The notes: generated by a model not told the origin, from the sequence alone. A DNA stretch of 64,000 nucleotides from Methylobacterium cerastii (GCF_022179125.1 NZ_BPQG01000016.1:1-64000); one strand, 5' to 3'. Positions 52,961 through 61,854 are shown, counted from the stretch's first letter. Program-made: numbers and translations.

Positions 52961-53456
52961 CGATCCCGAACGCCGCCACCGCTTCCGTACTGAGTCCTAT
53001 GACAAGACGATAACGGCGCTTCTCACGAAGCGGTCCAACCTGTTCGGGGAGGCGTCCAAGCTGCAAGACCGGATCGCTGAGATCAAGAACGACGTGTCGG
53101 CCTTGGACCAGGTTCTCGGCTCACTCGGCTACGAGGGCGATCTAGACGCCGCCATGCCCTGTTAGAAGCGCGAAGTTCTATTCGGGCGGGGCCGAACTCA
53201 CCAAGGGCATCCTAGACACAATCAGAGAGGCCACAGGGTCGATGACGAGCCGGGAGGTCCGCAGTCCGTCCCATCACTTACCAGCCACGACGCCCGCAAC
53301 AGCAAGCTCATAACAGAGCACACCCGCCTGGCGTCGAAGGCACTGCGCCATCTATCAAAAAACGGCGCAGTAAGATGCTCAAAGGATCAAAATGGGAATC
53401 TAGTCTGGGTGACTAAATCTGATCGTCCTGATCAGAAGCCTCTTCGAGCCTCTTAG
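52956..53456 (+). pseudogene. Degenerate gene for a conserved hypothetical protein
   Basis: Three collinear coding fragments in different frames read as one protein. MTDPERRHRF..LLTKRSNLFGEASKLQDRI..ALDQVLGSLGYEGDLDAAMP ends at a stop (~53165). Then KREVLF and, after a shift, AELTKGILDTIREATGSMTSREV. Finally DARNSKLITEHTRLASKALRHLSKNGAV ending at 53456. The whole matches the layout of a small alphaproteobacterial protein family seen with EGDLDAAMP and a C-terminal winged-helix-like SREV..TRxxSKALR. At least two frameshifts and a premature stop make it nonfunctional. Codon use is lower in GC than its neighbours on the left. Confidence 0.75.
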
Positions 53457-53661
53457 CGGTGTCCGAATCACCGTAAAGTGATTCGAACGACTCACGTATT
53501 CCTACGCTCCACCGTTCAATATCAGCATCGACCTTCGCTAAGTCGGCCGACAGCCAGTTTTCGTCTAGCGCATTCACGGCGTTTCCCCTCGCTGCCCGCA
53601 ATCGAGCTGGCGCCTGGACACTACCACTGATTAATGTACCTTTCACCAAGTTTGTTCCCAT
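53413..53661 (-). CDS. Small ORF divergent from the dCTP deaminase gene
   Basis: About 82 residues from the ATG at 53661 (89 from the ATG at 53682). Sequence begins MGTNLVKGTLISGSVQAPAR, then helical and acidic (ENWLSADLAKVDADIERWSVG, ending KRLEEASDQDDQI). No family recognised. The longer start would overlap the dCTP deaminase start codon, so the shorter is used. It also overlaps the 3' end of the pseudogene by about 44 bases. Composition is like the island. Could be a partner or antagonist of the deaminase, or a native small gene. Confidence 0.5.
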   Translation of the reverse strand: MGTNLVKGTLISGSVQAPARLRAARGNAVNALDENWLSADLAKVDADIERWSVGIRESFESLYGDSDTAKRLEEASDQDDQI

Positions 53662-53680
53662 TGCGTTCGGTATCCTGCTC

Positions 53681-55294
53681 ATGCTGCCTACTGCCCAAGC
53701 GCCCGAACTTGTCTTTGGCCTCTGTTCACCAATCGGAACAAAGAACAAGAAGTTCGTTGAGATACTGAAGGCAAATCTACTTAAATTTCATTACCAGTCA
53801 CAGGACTTTAAAGTCACTGAGCTGATGAAGTCTGTTAAGATCAAAGACATGGTGTTAAAAGACACCCCGATCGAAGATCGTTATACAACTCACATAGAAT
53901 GCGCAAATAAGTTTCGCGAAATCACAGGCCAAAACGGCGCTCTTGCGATGCTGTGTTGTTCGGCGATTAGCGCATATAGGCAGAAGAAAGGTAAAAATTA
54001 CCTCGAAGGTCAAGCTTATATATTTGACCAGTTTAAAAGAGGTGAAGAGATAAAGATCCTACGACAAACTTACCAGAAAGCGTTTGTGCTGATTTCGTTG
54101 TATTCCGGAAAAGAAAATAGAATAAAATATCTTAGTCATTGTATTTCAGCAGACCATATCGAATCACGGCCCAGCGTAGATCATGAAGGCGATGCTAAAA
54201 AACTAGTTCGACGTGATGAGGACGAGCAAGGGCAGTCTCACGGACAGCGGTTAGCAGACGCGTTTGCCCTGGCGGACTTATTTATCAACCTCGACAATGA
54301 GCGTGAAGCTGAAGAAACTTTAAATCGATTTCTTCTTGCTTTTTTTGGATCAAATAAAATCAGTCCAAGCAAGGATGAATACGGAATATATATTGCTAAA
54401 AGTGCAGCCTTGCGATCTCTTGATTTATCCAGGCAAGTAGGGGCGGCCATTTTTTCAGCCAATGGGGAGGTGCAGACCCTAGGCTGCAATGAGGTTCCGA
54501 AAGCAAACGGCGGAACCTATTGGAGTTCTGACGCCGACGACGCTCGAGACTACACGCTTGAAGGCGATGAAAATGAGCGTATCAAGCGGGCTATACTTGC
54601 CGATACTGTCAGACGCCTTGCGTTGTCCGGTTTTATATCAGATCAATCTCAGGTGGACGAACTGGTTTCGAAAGTAATAGCGGAATCTAGCAAGAAAGAT
54701 AGCCCACTAAAGGGTTCACAATTAATGGATCTATTGGAATTTGGTCGAATAATCCATGCTGAAATGTCTGCTATATCAGACGCCGCAAGGCTTGGAATAC
54801 CAATTAAGGGGTCAATATTATATTGCACTACTTTTCCATGCCATATGTGCTCAAAACATATCGTAGCTGCGGGCATTGGTAGAGTGCTTTACATTGAGCC
54901 ATACCCGAAAAGCTATGCGGAGCAACTGCAACAAGATTCGCTATATGTAGGAACGGGCGCTAACAAAACTCAAAAGGTTCAGTTTTCTCCTTTCATTGGT
55001 ATCTCCCCTTTGCGCTTCCGAGACCTGTTTGAGAGGGGTAAGCGCAAAGACGACAAAGGATTTTTCAGCGACTGGATGGAAGGAAAGCCAAAGCCGCTTG
55101 TCGATTACACAATAGCAATTTACCTTAATAGTGAGGAAGAAAAAAGAAAACTTATAAAAGAAATATTGGCAGAATTGCTTAGGAAGGGAGAGATCCTGGA
55201 GTTTTCAGATCACGATGTAAGTCAGCAGGTTGAAGCCGCGCAGCAGCTTACCGTTGCCAGTAGCCCTTCCACTGACGCCACACCGGATGCGTGA
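53681..55294 (+). CDS. Anti-phage dCTP deaminase-type protein (kinase-like + CMP/dCMP deaminase domains)
   Basis: About 537 residues. N-terminal ~250 residues: a P-loop kinase-like domain opening with LVFGLCSPIGTKNKKF (Walker A degenerate, GxxxPxGTKNK). C-terminal ~260 residues: a zinc deaminase with His359/Glu361 in IHAEMSAI and Cys387/Cys390 in FPCHMC. This layout is that of the defence dCTP deaminases shown in other bacteria to deplete dCTP on phage infection. GC content is about 45% against ~70% around it, with A-rich third positions, so it was acquired. Start: ATG at 53681, weak RBS. It stands alone in the island. The transposase remnant and MITE lie downstream. Confidence 0.9.
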   Translation: MLPTAQAPELVFGLCSPIGTKNKKFVEILKANLLKFHYQSQDFKVTELMKSVKIKDMVLKDTPIEDRYTTHIECANKFREITGQNGALAMLCCSAISAYRQKKGKNYLEGQAYIFDQFKRGEEIKILRQTYQKAFVLISLYSGKENRIKYLSHCISADHIESRPSVDHEGDAKKLVRRDEDEQGQSHGQRLADAFALADLFINLDNEREAEETLNRFLLAFFGSNKISPSKDEYGIYIAKSAALRSLDLSRQVGAAIFSANGEVQTLGCNEVPKANGGTYWSSDADDARDYTLEGDENERIKRAILADTVRRLALSGFISDQSQVDELVSKVIAESSKKDSPLKGSQLMDLLEFGRIIHAEMSAISDAARLGIPIKGSILYCTTFPCHMCSKHIVAAGIGRVLYIEPYPKSYAEQLQQDSLYVGTGANKTQKVQFSPFIGISPLRFRDLFERGKRKDDKGFFSDWMEGKPKPLVDYTIAIYLNSEEEKRKLIKEILAELLRKGEILEFSDHDVSQQVEAAQQLTVASSPSTDATPDA

Positions 55295-55600
55295 GGGCGG
55301 CGATCGTCGCCTCAGGTACTGGACGCCGTTTCTGACGCGTCGGTGATCCTCGCGCCAAGCCATCTCACCAGCATAGGCACCGAGGTAAGCGCCGCTGACG
55401 CGGTGGTGAACGCCCATCTCGTCGCGGTCGAAGGCGGGCGAAGAACGACTCCGCCTGATTGGTGCAGGCGTCTCTCTCGGAATAGCTCTGGCTGCGATGG
55501 ATGCGCTTCGTGAGGAAGCGGTCGTGAAGGCGATCCCAGCCGGCGGCCTCCTCATCGCGCATGGCATCTTGACGAAGCGCGCGGTCATCCAAGGCAAACC
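55295..55600 (-). mobile_element. IS1595-family (ISXO2-like) transposase remnant
   Basis: Minus-strand pieces: LHDRFLTKRIHRSQSYSERD, ACTNQAESFFARLR, then after a frameshift DEMGVHHRVSGAYLGAYAGEMAWREDHRRVRNG. This is the C-terminal block of ISXO2-like DDE transposases (NQAES..SRLRR and YA.E.AWREDNRR patterns). The 5' portion is missing and the break coincides with MITE-like repeat D copy 2, so the element has been disrupted. Nonfunctional. Confidence 0.85.
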
Positions 55601-55741
55601 CGTCATTCCGGGGCACCGCAGGCGAGCCCAGAATCCAGACTCGCAGGTCGCACTTCAGCGAGCACGGTCGGCGGATCTGGATTGCACACCTTCGGCGCGG
55701 CCCTCCGGGTCCGGGCTCTGCTTCGCAGCCCCGGAATGACG
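55601..55741 (-). repeat. MITE-like repeat D, copy 2
   Basis: Inverted counterpart of 52821-52960, with ends CGTCATTCCGGGG and CCCCGGAATGACG. It marks the right edge of the island and cuts the IS1595 remnant. No transposase of its own. Confidence 0.85.
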
Positions 55742-55818
55742 GTGGAGAATTGTAAGGCGCCTTCGTGAGCCGTTCCGGCCTCATGCGAAGGAATCGTCAG
55801 TCCCGTTCGATCCGTCGC

Positions 55819-57057
55819 TCACCCCTTCACCAGCGGGCAGCCGCCCTCGTTCAGCGGGCGGAAGACGTCCTTGCCGGGGTTGACCGCCAGGATGTTGTAG
55901 AGGTCCCACTCGCCCTTGGATTGGGCGGGTGTCTTGACCTCGAACAGGTACATGTCGTGGATCTTGCGCCCGTCGGCGCGGATCGTGCCCTTGCCGAACA
56001 GCGGGTCGTCGGTCGGCATCTCCTTCATTTTTGCGACGACGGCCGCGCCGTCCTTCGCCGAATGGAGCGCGGCCACCGCCTTGAGGTAGTGCAGGAAGCC
56101 GCCGTAGACGCCGGCCTGGTAGGCGGTGGGCTTGCGGCCGCCGTCGCGCTTGGCGAAGCGCTCGGAGAAGGCGCGGGTCTGGTCGTCCAGGTCCCAGTAG
56201 AACGCCTCCGTCAGGGTCAGCCCCTGGGCGATCGTGGTCCCGAGCGCGTGGATGTCGGTCGAGGAGATCAGCAGGGCGGCCAGCGCCTGCCCGCTCTCGC
56301 GGATGCCGAACTCGTGCGCCTGCTTGATCGCGTTGGCGGCGTCGCCCCCGGCGTTGGCGAGCCCGATCACCTTGGCGCCCGACCCCTGCGCCTGGATCAG
56401 GAACGACGAGAAGTCGGCGGTCGGGAACGGCGTCTTCACGGTGCCGAGCACCGTGCCGCCGTTCTTGAGCACCACCGCGCGGGTGTCGCGCTCCAGCGCG
56501 AGGCCGAAGGCGTAGTCGGCGGCGAGGAAGAACCAGGTGTCGCCGCCGCGCTTCAGCATCGCCTTGCCGTTGCTGGTGGCGAGCGCCACCGTGTCGTAGG
56601 TCCAGTGCACGGTGTTGGGGGTGCATTGCGCACCGGTGAGGTCCGGCGTGCCGCCGCCGGAATTCACGAACACCTTGTTCTTCTCGCGGGTGATCGCGTT
56701 GACGGCGAGCGCCACCGAGGAGGTCGGCACGTCGAACACCGCGTCGACCTCGTCGCGGTCGTACCATTGCCGGGTCAGCGCCGCGCCGATGTCGGGCTTG
56801 TTCTGGTGGTCGGCGGAGACGATCTCGACCGAGAGCCCGTGCTCGGCCGGCTTGAAGTCCTCCAGGGCGAGAAGCGCGGCGATCACCGCGCCCTCGCCGG
56901 TGGAATCGGAATAGACGCCCGAGCGGTCGTTGAGCACGCCGATCTTGACGGGGGCGAGGTCGGCCTGGGCGAGATTCTGTGGGGCGGCCTTGTCCTGGGC
57001 GAGCGCGGCGTGCGCGCCGGTCAGGCACGCGGCCGCGATGACGAGGTGACGGATCAT
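55819..57057 (-). CDS. Branched-chain amino-acid-type ABC substrate-binding protein
   Basis: About 412 residues. Signal peptide (MIRHLVIAAACLTGAHAALAQ), then the Leu/Ile/Val-binding (Peripla_BP_6) fold: VKIGVLNDRSGVYSD, VFVNSGGGTPDLTG, TWFFLAADYAFG, KVIGLANAGGDAANAIKQ. No permease or ATPase nearby, so it is an orphan binding protein. Similar orphans in methylotrophs use distant LivHMGF-type transporters. Start: ATG 57057 at the signal peptide. Confidence 0.9.
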   Translation of the reverse strand: MIRHLVIAAACLTGAHAALAQDKAAPQNLAQADLAPVKIGVLNDRSGVYSDSTGEGAVIAALLALEDFKPAEHGLSVEIVSADHQNKPDIGAALTRQWYDRDEVDAVFDVPTSSVALAVNAITREKNKVFVNSGGGTPDLTGAQCTPNTVHWTYDTVALATSNGKAMLKRGGDTWFFLAADYAFGLALERDTRAVVLKNGGTVLGTVKTPFPTADFSSFLIQAQGSGAKVIGLANAGGDAANAIKQAHEFGIRESGQALAALLISSTDIHALGTTIAQGLTLTEAFYWDLDDQTRAFSERFAKRDGGRKPTAYQAGVYGGFLHYLKAVAALHSAKDGAAVVAKMKEMPTDDPLFGKGTIRADGRKIHDMYLFEVKTPAQSKGEWDLYNILAVNPGKDVFRPLNEGGCPLVKG

Positions 57058-57194
57058 GGCGTCTCTCCCGGGGACGCCGTCGGCGGCGTTCATCGCCGCT
57101 CGACCCTCGCGTCCGGACGCCATTGAGCGCGAAAGCGGGCCCGGTGTCAGCCTCCCGGCATGCCGGATCGGGCCGGCTGTAACGGGAGCCCGGA

Positions 57195-58538
57195 TCAGCC
57201 GGCCGCCAACCCCGGGATCGGCAGGCCGAAGGCCTGCGCCAGCAGGACCGCGTTGAGGCAGAGCACGAGGGCCGCGCCGGCCAAAGCGGCGACCTGCGTC
57301 GCCCGGCCGTTGGCGAAGGCGCCCATCAGGTCGCGGCGCCGGGTGAACAGCACGAGCGCGACCATCGGCACCGGCAGCGCCAGGGACAGCACCACCTGCG
57401 ACAGCACCAGCGCGCGGGTCGGGTCGACGCCGATCCCGATCACCACGAAGGCCGGCACCATGGTCGCCAGCCGCCGCACGACCAGCGGCACGCGCCAGCC
57501 GAGGAAGCCCTGCATCACCATCTGCCCGGCCATCGTGCCGACCACCGAGGACGACACGCCCGACGCGATCAGCGAGACCAGGAACGCGCCCGCCGCCGCA
57601 GGACCCAGCAGCGGCGTCAGCGTCTTGTAGGCCTGGTCGATCTCGGCGACCTCGCTGTGGCCGAGGTGGAAGGCGGCCGCCGCCATGATCACCATGGCGA
57701 TGTTGACGAGGCCCGCGAGCGCCAGCGCCACCACCACCTCGCGGTTCGAGTAGCGCAGGAGCACGCGCCGGTCGGCGTCGTCGCGGACCCCGCCGCGCCC
57801 CTGCGTCAGCCCCGAATGCAGGAACAGCGCGTGCGGCATCACCGTCGCGCCGATGATGCCGACCGCGATGGTCAGCGCCTCGGCGTCCGGGATCCGCGGC
57901 GTCGTCAGGCCCCTGGCCGCGTCGGCCCAGGCGACCGGGGCGACGAACAGCTCGATCGCGTAGCAGAGGCCGATGGTGGCCACCATCGTGCCGATGACGA
58001 TCTCCATCCAGCGAAACCCCCCGCGCTCCAGCAGCAGGATCGCGTAGGTGACGATTGCCGTGACCACCATGCCGGCGAACAGCGGCATGCCGGTGAGCAG
58101 CGACAGCCCGATCGCGCCGCCGAGGAACTCGGCGAGGTCGGTGGCCATCGCGGCGAGCTCGCTCACCGCCCACATCGCGAGGCGCACGGGCTTGCGGAAC
58201 TCCGCGCGGCAGAGCTCGGCGAGGTTTTGGCCCGTGACGATGCCGAGCTTGGCCGAGAGCGCCTGGAACAGCATCGCCACGAGGTTGGCGGCCAGCACCA
58301 CCCAGAGCAGGCGGTAGCCGTACTTGGCGCCGGCCTGGATGTTCGTCGCGAAGTTGCCGGGGTCCATGTAGGCGATCGAGGCCATCACGGCGGGCCCCGT
58401 GAACAGCAGGAACCGCCCGCGCCCGACGGCCCGCCCGTCGAGCACGTCGCGGATGCCCTGCTCGGTGCGCCGGCTCAGGTTTTCGCGCTGCGGCGCGATC
58501 CGGCGGCCGGCCGGCGTCTCCGCGAGGGGTTGGTCCAT
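57195..58538 (-). CDS. mntH: Nramp-family Mn2+/divalent metal transporter
   Basis: About 447 residues, 11 predicted membrane helices. Conserved metal-site motifs: DPGN in [16 protein letters not shown] (helix 1) and [10 protein letters not shown] (helix 6). Imports Mn2+ (and Fe2+) with protons. It diverges from a DtxR-type regulator across 248 bases that hold a perfect palindrome 42 bases from the start codon. Confidence 0.94.
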   Translation of the reverse strand: MDQPLAETPAGRRIAPQRENLSRRTEQGIRDVLDGRAVGRGRFLLFTGPAVMASIAYMDPGNFATNIQAGAKYGYRLLWVVLAANLVAMLFQALSAKLGIVTGQNLAELCRAEFRKPVRLAMWAVSELAAMATDLAEFLGGAIGLSLLTGMPLFAGMVVTAIVTYAILLLERGGFRWMEIVIGTMVATIGLCYAIELFVAPVAWADAARGLTTPRIPDAEALTIAVGIIGATVMPHALFLHSGLTQGRGGVRDDADRRVLLRYSNREVVVALALAGLVNIAMVIMAAAAFHLGHSEVAEIDQAYKTLTPLLGPAAAGAFLVSLIASGVSSSVVGTMAGQMVMQGFLGWRVPLVVRRLATMVPAFVVIGIGVDPTRALVLSQVVLSLALPVPMVALVLFTRRRDLMGAFANGRATQVAALAGAALVLCLNAVLLAQAFGLPIPGLAAG

Positions 58539-58579
58539 GGACGTCGCCGCGCTTCCGCACGGCCCCGTGCCGCGCCTTG

Positions 58580-58595
58580 TATAGCATGAGCTATA
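58580..58595. promoter_or_regulatory. Candidate MntR operator
   Basis: TATAGC-ATGA-GCTATA, a perfect 6-bp dyad about 40 bases upstream of mntH and on the mntH side of the divergent region. It is AT-rich against a GC-rich background. Position and form fit a manganese-responsive repressor site for the divergently encoded regulator. Confidence 0.65.
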
Positions 58596-58786
58596 AAGAT
58601 GCGCCCGGGCTCAAGGTCAAGGGCGATTCTTGCGCCGCGCCGGGGCTCGCCTTCCGCCGCGCTTTTGCTAAACAGGGGCCTCGCGCCGCAGCCGACCGGC
58701 TTCCCGGTGTGTCCGCAGGGATCGCGCGCAAGGACGCCGCAGGGCGTCCGCCCACGCGACCTGCTCGAGGGGAGAGAGCCGGCACC

Positions 58787-59239
58787 ATGCAGGATCCGCC
58801 ACGATCCGAGCCCGCGCTCATCGATCCGGAGGTCCACGTCGAGAGCTTCCGGCAGGCCCGCGAGGCCCGGCGCTCCGAGCTCGTCGAGGACTACGTGGAG
58901 TTGATCGCCGACCTGATCGGCGACGGCGGCGAGGCGCGCCAGGTCGACATCGCCGCCCGCCTCGGCGTGGCGCAGCCGACCGTCGCCAAGATGCTGAAGC
59001 GGCTGGCCGAGGACGGGCTGGTGCAGCAGCGCCCCTATCGCGGGGTGTTCCTCACAGAGGCCGGCCGGGCGCTCGCCAGCCAGGCGCGCGAGCGCCATCG
59101 CATCGTCGAACGCTTCCTGTGCGCGCTCGGCGTCAGCCCCGAGACCGCGCGCCGCGACGCCGAAGGCATCGAGCACCACGTCAGCGGCGAGACCCTGGAG
59201 GCGTTCCGGCGCTTCAGCGAAGGCCGGCCCGACGCGTGA
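58787..59239 (+). CDS. mntR: Manganese-responsive DtxR/MntR-type transcriptional regulator
   Basis: About 150 residues, the usual MntR length (no SH3 domain). A winged helix ([27 protein letters not shown]) is followed by the dimerisation/metal domain with His/Glu ligands ([28 protein letters not shown]). With Mn2+ it would repress mntH through the 58580 palindrome. ATG 58787 follows GGGGAGAGAG. A hairpin follows the stop. Confidence 0.93.
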   Translation: MQDPPRSEPALIDPEVHVESFRQAREARRSELVEDYVELIADLIGDGGEARQVDIAARLGVAQPTVAKMLKRLAEDGLVQQRPYRGVFLTEAGRALASQARERHRIVERFLCALGVSPETARRDAEGIEHHVSGETLEAFRRFSEGRPDA

Positions 59240-59247
59240 CGGTCGTT

Positions 59248-59269
59248 GCCTTCGACCGGGGTCGAAGGC
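59248..59269 (+). terminator. mntR terminator, palindrome shared with 48401-48423
   Basis: GCCTTCGACC-GG-GGTCGAAGGC, nine bases after the mntR stop. The same decamer pair occurs at 48401-48423. Strong stem without T-tract. Confidence 0.6.
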
Positions 59270-59356
59270 GTCCGCCGCACGGGCGGCGGCGCGCGTTCGC
59301 GCTTGCGGACGGCCTCCGGCCGTCCGGACGGGCTTCGTCGTGGGGTTCGAGGCCGG

Positions 59357-59800
59357 TCACCCGAACAGGTCGACGGTGGTGAAGCCGCGGTCTTCCAGGC
59401 GTTCGGCGAGCACGCGCCGGTGGCAACGCTCCGGGTCGCGCTCGAAGCAGAGCAGGCAGGTCGGCGCGGCCTCGGCCATCCGGGCGAGCTCGTCCAACGC
59501 CAGCCCGCCGTCGGCGGTGTCGAGCACCGCCTCGCGGTAGATTTGGCGCATGAGCGTCGCGTCGTGGGCGCGGGCGGCCTCGCGGCCGGCCTTCGGCGTG
59601 CCGAGGCTGCGCAGGTGGGCGTAGGCGAGGCCCGCCTCCTCGATCCCGGCCTTGAGCGCGCCCTTCGAGAACCCGCGCTTGCGCGAGTTGGCCACCGCCC
59701 GCACGTCCGCGAGCAGGCCGCATCCGGCGTCGCGCAGCGCCCCGGTCAGGCGCTCCGGGTCGAGGCCTTCGTATCCTATGGTGAACAGAACCTTACCCAA
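59357..59800 (-). CDS. DUF488 family protein
   Basis: About 147 residues. Typical opening (FTIGYEGLDPERL) and conserved blocks (DVRAVANSRKRGFSK, YAHLRSLGTPK, LLCFERDPERCHRRVLAE) including the CHR motif. Family function is unknown. Monocistronic. Confidence 0.93.
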   Translation of the reverse strand: MGKVLFTIGYEGLDPERLTGALRDAGCGLLADVRAVANSRKRGFSKGALKAGIEEAGLAYAHLRSLGTPKAGREAARAHDATLMRQIYREAVLDTADGGLALDELARMAEAAPTCLLCFERDPERCHRRVLAERLEDRGFTTVDLFG

Positions 59801-60002
59801 CCCGAGCCCTCCGAAGAAGCGAGGCGGCGGCGTGACTTAACCGAACCGGCGCGCGGCGCGCGGACGCCGTCCACGCGGTCATGTGTCTCGGCCGACACGG
59901 GTTCCGGAATTCCGCCGCATTGACGGCAAAAGTCTGTTAACCGCCCCGGGGTCATCGAATACCTCTGTTGTGGCGCTTCACCAGATGGCGGGCCGGGCAT
60001 CG

Positions 60003-60878
60003 ATGTCGCTGAGGAATGCTCGACCCGTGGATCTCGCTCCGACCTCGGCCGGCCTGCGCGCCCTCGCCAAGTCCACCTTCGCCAAACGCATCCTCGCGGC
60101 GACGCTGCTGGCGAGCCTCGCGGCGTGCGCGGCCAACAACGACTTCTACCCGACGAACGGCGACGCGAAGCCCCATCCGGGCGTCGCGCGGGCCAAGAGC
60201 CATCCGATCCAGGGCATCGACATCTCGAAGTGGCAGGGCAACGTCGACTGGGCCTCGGTCCGCGCCGCCGGCACCCAGTTCGCCTTCATCAAGGCGACGG
60301 AGGGCGGCGACCACGTCGACGACCGCTTCCGCGCCAACTGGGACGCGGCCGGCCAGGCGGGCGTGCCCCGCGGGGCCTACCACTTCGTGTTCTGGTGCCG
60401 CTCGGCCAAGGAGCAGATGGACTGGTTCAAGAAGAACGTCCCCAACGATCCGACCGCCCTGCCCCCGGTGCTGGACGTGGAGTGGAACGGCCACTCGCAG
60501 ACCTGCCCCAAGAAGCTGCCCAAGGCGCAGGCCCTGGCGATGACGACGTACATGCTCGAGGAGATGGAGCGGTACACCGGCAAGCGGCCGATCATCTACA
60601 CCGACATCACCTTCCACAAGGACGTGCTCGAGGGCGAGCTGCCCGACTATCCGCACTGGCTGCGCTCGACCGCCGCCGAGCCCGAGCAGCGCTTCGCCAA
60701 CCGCAAGTGGATGCTGTGGCAGTTCACCTCGACCGGCCGCGTGCCGGGGGTGCGCGGCGACGTCGACCGCAACGCCTTCTACGGTACGCCGGCCGAGTGG
60801 GCCTCGTTCCTCTCGACCGATTGCGACCCGCGCGAGCACGGGCGCCTCGCCCAGCAGGGCCTCTGCACCGGCAAGTAG
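60003..60878 (+). CDS. GH25 lysozyme-like lipoprotein
   Basis: About 291 residues. N-terminal signal with lipobox (LLASLAACAANN), so probably lipid-anchored. GH25 domain: GIDISKWQGNVDW, FAFIKATEGGDHVD, catalytic acid pair around LDVEWNG, and MLWQFTSTGRVPGV near the end. It cleaves peptidoglycan; housekeeping cell-wall remodelling rather than phage is suggested by native composition and no phage neighbours. Start: ATG 60003 is nearest the signal; upstream ATGs at 59883/59985 are possible. Confidence 0.92.
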   Translation: MSLRNARPVDLAPTSAGLRALAKSTFAKRILAATLLASLAACAANNDFYPTNGDAKPHPGVARAKSHPIQGIDISKWQGNVDWASVRAAGTQFAFIKATEGGDHVDDRFRANWDAAGQAGVPRGAYHFVFWCRSAKEQMDWFKKNVPNDPTALPPVLDVEWNGHSQTCPKKLPKAQALAMTTYMLEEMERYTGKRPIIYTDITFHKDVLEGELPDYPHWLRSTAAEPEQRFANRKWMLWQFTSTGRVPGVRGDVDRNAFYGTPAEWASFLSTDCDPREHGRLAQQGLCTGK

Positions 60879-60883
60879 TCCTC

Positions 60884-60907
60884 CCGTCCGCGCTTGCGCG
60901 GACGGGT
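60884..60907 (+). terminator. Hairpin after the GH25 gene
   Basis: CCCGTCCGCGC-TT-GCGCGGACGGG, an 11-bp perfect stem five bases past the stop. No T-tract. Confidence 0.6.
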
Positions 60908-61056
60908 CGCCGGGTCCGCGGCGCGTGCGCGGCGGAAAACCCGCGCGCCGACGCTGAAAAATCATCGAATTCGTGCATGTTCTGTCAACTAATGGACGGA
61001 CCGGACCGTCGCATGTCCTGTAGGTTGTGACGTTCCAACTCCTACCGTCGAATCGC

Positions 61057-61854
61057 ATGCCGGCCGCGTCCTCTTCCCCGTTCGACGGAAATCGCCTGCT
61101 CCAGGACCTGCAGGACGCCGACCGCGCCCTGCTGGCGCCGCATCTCGAACCGACCACCTACGCCAAGGGCGACGTGATCTTCGCCGCCGGCACCGAGGTC
61201 GGCGCGATCACCTTCCCCTGCCGGCAGACGGTGGTGACCCTGCTGATCGCGATGCAGGACGGCCGCAGCGCCGAGACCGCCACGATCGGTTGCGAGGGCG
61301 CCGTCGGCGGCGTGGTCAGCGACGGCCGGGTGCCCGCCTCCACCAGCGCCGTGGTGCAGATCGGCGGGCCGGCCCTGCGCCTCGACGCGGCGCACCTGCA
61401 GGAGGCCAAGCGCCGCTCGGCCACCCTGCGCGCCCTGTTCACCCGCTACTCGGACTGCCTGCTCGCGCAGGTGCTGCAATCGGTGGCCTGCAACGCCCTG
61501 CACCCGATCGAGGCGCGCTGCCTGCGCTGGCTGCTGACCCTCCAGGACCGGATCGCGGGCGACGTGCTGCCCGTGACCCACGAGCAGCTCGCGGCGATGC
61601 TCGGGGTCCAGCGCACCTATCTCACCCGCATCCTCAGCACCCTGCAGGCGCAAGGTCTGCTCCGCGTCGGGCGCGGCCGCATCACCGTCCTCGACCGGGC
61701 CGCGATGGTGGACGCCGCCTGCGAGTGCCACGGCGCCGTCCACCGCCACTACGACACCGTCCTCGGCGCGGGCCACGCCGTCGCAGGACCTTCGGAGCGC
61801 GCGGCCCAGCCCGGCCGCGACGGGATCGCAGCGAGGCGCGATGCCGCCCGGTGA
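61057..61854 (+). CDS. Crp/Fnr-family transcriptional regulator
   Basis: About 265 residues. cNMP-binding-like beta-roll (LEPTTYAKGDVIFAAGTEVGAITFP, IGCEGAVGG) and C-terminal winged helix (THEQLAAMLGVQRTYLTRILSTLQAQGLLRV, GRITVLDRAAM). No Fe-S cysteines in the usual Fnr positions. It belongs to the alphaproteobacterial group next to PAS sensor proteins. Start ATG 61057; GTG at 61027 adds ten residues. It overlaps the following sensor gene by 14 bases. Confidence 0.92.
   Translation: MPAASSSPFDGNRLLQDLQDADRALLAPHLEPTTYAKGDVIFAAGTEVGAITFPCRQTVVTLLIAMQDGRSAETATIGCEGAVGGVVSDGRVPASTSAVVQIGGPALRLDAAHLQEAKRRSATLRALFTRYSDCLLAQVLQSVACNALHPIEARCLRWLLTLQDRIAGDVLPVTHEQLAAMLGVQRTYLTRILSTLQAQGLLRVGRGRITVLDRAAMVDAACECHGAVHRHYDTVLGAGHAVAGPSERAAQPGRDGIAARRDAAR

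Noticed and set aside
55205-55606. 133-residue minus frame overlapping the 3' end of the deaminase gene
   Set aside because: Only the middle matches transposase; the rest runs antisense into the deaminase gene. Treated as part of the IS1595 remnant.
60003-60878. GH25 lysozyme as a phage endolysin and hence a prophage trace
   Set aside because: It carries a lipobox signal, native composition, and has no phage genes nearby.
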